From: a virus
Virus record (IMG/VR): IMGVR_UViG_3300033429_000014
Location: 1 to 29,539 of that record
Reading direction: 5' to 3' (one strand)
DNA length: 29,539 bases
The notes beneath the pieces were generated by a model that was given only the letters and a program-made list of their open reading frames with translations, was not told the DNA's origin and ran no database searches. The translations under genes and the position numbers were made by a program. Below are positions 27,043 through 29,539 of this stretch, piece by piece. Within the stretch, counting starts at the first letter, position 1; each line of letters opens with the position of its first letter.

Positions 27043-28086
27043 ATGATTAACAAAAATAGTAAAAACAGAAATCCTGCAAGAAAAAAGAAAATTATAAGCT
27101 CAGCACCAAGAAGAGAGAAAAAGAATAGTTTAATAAATAGTATAAAGAAAAGAATTGAACAAAGTTCTAGTCAATCAAATAGCTTATTTAAGTTTGCAAG
27201 TAACGAAAAAAGACGAATTAGGTTTTTAACAGATTTAGAAGGAGCGACAGAAATAACTTTCCATAATGTATGGCAAGGCTTTTTCTTTCCCTGTCCTAAA
27301 TATTTTGGCTATAGAACATGTCCATTTTGTAATGGGGCACATGGGTATGGAAAAGAATTAAAAACATCAGTTAAATATATTTTAAGTTTTTTTGATTATG
27401 AAACAAAGTCAATTAAATTTATGATGGAAGGTGCTAATAGTTTTAGTCCTATATTGGACATAGTGGCATATTATGATAATTACGGTACAATAACAGATAG
27501 GGATTATGTAGTAAATAGAATGGGTGAAGCTTTAAACAGTAGTTACACCATTATGCCGGGTGTGAAAAACCGTTTTAAAGGTAACGAGAAAGCTTTAACA
27601 GAAGATGAAATATTTGAGCATTTAGAGAAAATGAATTTAGAAAGAATAGAAAAAGAATTAGGATATTCCCCAGGTGACCCACAAGATAAACCAACAAAAG
27701 CAGACCGATTAGCAGAAAAGAAAAAACAGCTAGAGGAAGAGTTTGAAGAAGAAGACGAAGAGTATGAGGACGAAGAAGAAGATGTAGAAGTTGAAGACGA
27801 AGACGAAGAGTTTGAAGAAGAAGATGAAGAGTACGAGGATGAAGATGAATATGAAGACGAAGACGAAGACGAAGACGAAGACGAAGAATATGAGGATGAA
27901 GAGGATGAAGAAGAGTATGAAGAGGAGGAAGAGGAGGAACCACCAAGAAAAAGAGTAAAGAAAATTGTAAAGAGAAGTGTAGTTAAAAAGCCAATTAGGA
28001 AGATAAAAACCCCACCTTTAAAAAAGATAGTGAAAAGACCAATAGAAAAGCCAGTTAGTAAAGTGTTAAAAAAACGTAGAAGATAA
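27043..28086 (+). CDS. Single-stranded-DNA-binding protein, gp32-like, with acidic then basic tail
   Basis: The 347-residue protein begins with a basic segment and then a core of about residues 48-200 with KFASNEKRRIRFLTDLEGA, ITFHNVWQGFFFPCPKYFG and RTCPFCNGAHG. C84, C93, C96 and H100 are probable zinc ligands. This is the layout of T4 gp32-like proteins of large Firmicutes phages. Residues about 227-301 are almost only glutamate, aspartate and tyrosine, coded by repeats of GAAGAC-type codons. Acidic tails are usual in such proteins and recruit replication partners. Here the acid tract is followed by a basic, proline-containing tail (RKRVKKIVKRSVVKKPIRK) ending in KKRRR, which is unusual. 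GAGGG lies upstream of the ATG. Confidence 0.75.
   Translation: MINKNSKNRNPARKKKIISSAPRREKKNSLINSIKKRIEQSSSQSNSLFKFASNEKRRIRFLTDLEGATEITFHNVWQGFFFPCPKYFGYRTCPFCNGAHGYGKELKTSVKYILSFFDYETKSIKFMMEGANSFSPILDIVAYYDNYGTITDRDYVVNRMGEALNSSYTIMPGVKNRFKGNEKALTEDEIFEHLEKMNLERIEKELGYSPGDPQDKPTKADRLAEKKKQLEEEFEEEDEEYEDEEEDVEVEDEDEEFEEEDEEYEDEDEYEDEDEDEDEDEEYEDEEDEEEYEEEEEEEPPRKRVKKIVKRSVVKKPIRKIKTPPLKKIVKRPIEKPVSKVLKKRRR
27739..27944 (+). repeat. Low-complexity GAA/GAC codon repeat coding the acidic tract
   Basis: A run of GAAGAC, GAAGAA, GAGGAT and GAGTATGAG units, in phase with the codons, codes the glutamate/aspartate/tyrosine tract of the ssDNA-binding protein. Such runs change length easily by slippage, so the tail may vary between related phages. 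The large serine-rich antisense frame here is only a mirror of this repeat. Confidence 0.75.
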
Positions 28087-28097
28087 CAATAATATAT

Positions 28098-28123
28098 AGG
28101 GACTTTCATTAGTCCCTTTTTTT
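28098..28123 (+). terminator. Rho-independent terminator after the ssDNA-binding protein gene
   Basis: AGGGACT (28098-28104) pairs perfectly with AGTCCCT (28111-28117) around TTCATT, and a T-run extends to 28123. It starts 12 bases after the stop codon. The polymerase gene begins 19 bases after it, so it probably lets part of the transcription through, keeping the binding protein more abundant than the polymerase. Confidence 0.85.
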
Positions 28124-28141
28124 AAAAAGGAGGAGTTTTAA

Positions 28142-29539
28142 ATGAGTTACAGGAATATAGTAAATTCTTTAAAAAAGAAGTTTAAGTTTAAATTTGATGA
28201 GTTTGTTAATCTACACCATCATGATACATATAGTCCTTTTGATGGTTTAGGGTTTCCAATAGATAATGCTAATAGAGCAGCAGAGTTAAACCAAATTGGG
28301 TTAGCTCAAACCAATCACGGTAATACAAGCGGTTTAATTGACCATTTTAAAGCCTGTAAAGAGAATAATATAAACCCTATTATGGGGTGTGAAGCTTATT
28401 TTGTATTAAATAACTTAGTAAAAGAAAGAAAGAATTATCATATCACTTTACTATGTAAAAATGATAACGGATATTCTAACTTAATGCAGATGATAAGTGA
28501 GGCAAATATGACAGGCTTTTATTATAGGCCTAGAATTGACGTTAAATCCCTTTTAAAATACCAAAAAGATTTAATAGTGTTATCTGGTTGCCAAAACAGT
28601 ATTATATATCAATACGCTATAGAAGGCCGTATAAAAGCAGCGGAAAACCTAGCATTAAACTTTTATAAGAAGTTAGATAATTTCTATTTAGAAATACAGC
28701 CTCACAACATACATATGCAATCAATAGCTAATAATTTTGCTATTGAAATGAATAAAAAACATGGTATACCTTTAGTAATGACTATAGATAGCCATTATAC
28801 AGAGAAAAAGGATGCTAGAACACAACTATATTTAAGAGCTTTTAAAATTCCTACATCTACATTAAAAGATTATGAGGGCCTATACCTTCATAATAGAAAA
28901 TCAGTTATAGAGTTTTGGAAATCTAATTATACTTATACCAAAAGAATACAAAAAGCAATAAATAATACTGTAATAATAAACAGTATGTGTAATGTGAGTT
29001 TGGATTTTGGTAATTTATCTAAATTGGATTGGGGAGAGAATAGCACTAAAAAGCTTAAAAAATTAGCTTTAAGAGGTATAAAAGAAAAAGGGTTATATAA
29101 TGACCCTGAGTATAGAAAAAGGCTAGAATATGAGCTAGATATGATAATATATAAAGAGTTTGAAGATGTATTTCTACTATGTGAAGATGTAGTATCAGAG
29201 GCAAAAAGACAAGATATTAAAATAGGATTCGGAAGAGGTTCTGGGGTATCCTCTTTAGTAGCTTATTGCTTAGATATTACAAAGGTGGACCCAATAGAAT
29301 ATAATCTTTTATTTGAAAGGTTTATGTCTAAAGAAAGGAAAGGTATGCCAGATATAGATATAGATTTTGATTCTAAGAAGAGAGATAAAATATTAGAATA
29401 TATAGAAAATAAATTCCCAGGTCAACAAGCTCAAGTTTCAAACAAAGGAAAATATCAAGTTAGAAACTTGTTAAATGATTTCTATAAATTGTTTGAATTA
29501 CATAATAAAGAAATAACAAAAGAAGATCAGAAAGAACTA
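28142..29539 (+). CDS. dnaE: DNA polymerase III alpha subunit, DnaE type (partial, N-terminal 466 aa)
   Basis: The frame starts at ATG 28142 with AAGGAGGAG 6 bases upstream and is open to the window edge. The N-terminal PHP domain shows NLHHHDTYSPFDG (H25-H27, D28), then LAQTNHGN (57-61), NPIMGCEAYFV and a later VMTIDSHYTEK. The polymerase core shows GRGSGVSS (364-371), VDPIEYNLLFERFM and PDIDIDF (403-409), which carries the two catalytic aspartates D404 and D406. It copies the phage genome together with the primase and ssDNA-binding protein. In the usual TDHG motif of the PHP domain the aspartate is asparagine (N58), so that domain may be inactive for metal-dependent hydrolysis. Length and the C-terminal domains lie outside the window. 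Confidence 0.93.
   Translation, partial: MSYRNIVNSLKKKFKFKFDEFVNLHHHDTYSPFDGLGFPIDNANRAAELNQIGLAQTNHGNTSGLIDHFKACKENNINPIMGCEAYFVLNNLVKERKNYHITLLCKNDNGYSNLMQMISEANMTGFYYRPRIDVKSLLKYQKDLIVLSGCQNSIIYQYAIEGRIKAAENLALNFYKKLDNFYLEIQPHNIHMQSIANNFAIEMNKKHGIPLVMTIDSHYTEKKDARTQLYLRAFKIPTSTLKDYEGLYLHNRKSVIEFWKSNYTYTKRIQKAINNTVIINSMCNVSLDFGNLSKLDWGENSTKKLKKLALRGIKEKGLYNDPEYRKRLEYELDMIIYKEFEDVFLLCEDVVSEAKRQDIKIGFGRGSGVSSLVAYCLDITKVDPIEYNLLFERFMSKERKGMPDIDIDFDSKKRDKILEYIENKFPGQQAQVSNKGKYQVRNLLNDFYKLFELHNKEITKEDQKEL

Noticed and set aside
27543-28109. Large antisense frame with a serine-rich protein
   Set aside because: It is the complement of the GAA/GAC codon repeat of the ssDNA-binding protein gene; it has no ribosome binding site and all neighbours are on the + strand.

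Overview
The window looks like part of the genome of a tailed bacteriophage (or a prophage) of a low-GC Gram-positive host, most likely one of the Clostridia or a relative. This rests on very AT-rich codon use, strong AGGAGG-type ribosome binding sites, occasional TTG and GTG starts, and a clostridial-type amidase endolysin. Every gene I can support lies on the + strand. I see no integrase, repressor or other lysogeny gene, so I cannot tell a lytic from a temperate lifestyle. The window opens inside one gene and closes inside another.

Region 1 (1-4843) is an accessory block: the tail of a cysteine-rich protein, a P-loop kinase of the polynucleotide-kinase type, an N-acetylmuramoyl-L-alanine amidase endolysin with a half SPOR repeat, a SAM-dependent methyltransferase, and a run of unrecognised small proteins. 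Three of those share a V-L-K-x-[YK]-F module and look like diverged tandem duplicates. Region 2 (4844-5170) has no protein gene. It holds a candidate promoter, a perfect 10-bp palindrome, a tRNA-like RNA in which every arm is intact but the anticodon loop is only 3 nt, a second candidate promoter, and a hairpin with a T-run just before the next ribosome binding site.

Region 3 (5171-16602) holds a receptor-binding or tail-fibre protein, small and large terminase, a Mu gp29-type portal, a MuF-type minor head protein fused to a HExxH zinc metallopeptidase domain, two small virion-region proteins, a Mu gpI-type protease with an internally initiated scaffold, a decoration protein, an HK97-fold major capsid protein followed by a terminator, a small virion protein and a head-tail adaptor. 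Region 4 (16596-23769) is a long non-contractile tail module: virion morphogenesis protein, tail terminator candidate, tail tube protein with a C-terminal bacterial Ig-like domain, tail chaperones joined by a -1 ribosomal frameshift, tape measure, baseplate hub, a tail-tip protein and an XhlA-like membrane protein. No sheath gene is present, so the virion is siphovirus-like with a Mu-type head.

Region 5 (23770-29539) begins with a terminator and a consensus sigma-A promoter bracketed by an inverted repeat. It continues with small proteins, a DNA-ligase-fold protein that appears to have lost its catalytic residues, a primase, a zinc-containing single-stranded-DNA-binding protein with an acidic and then a basic tail, and the first 466 residues of a DnaE-type DNA polymerase III alpha subunit.

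The items most worth follow-up are the tRNA mimic with a 3-nt anticodon loop, the ligase pseudoenzyme, the MuF-metallopeptidase fusion with its shifted boundary to the portal gene, the frameshift signal with a well-placed downstream stem, the charge-switched tail of the ssDNA-binding protein, and the 58-bp duplication over the terminase-portal junction. All functional assignments come from reading motifs by eye; no database search was run.
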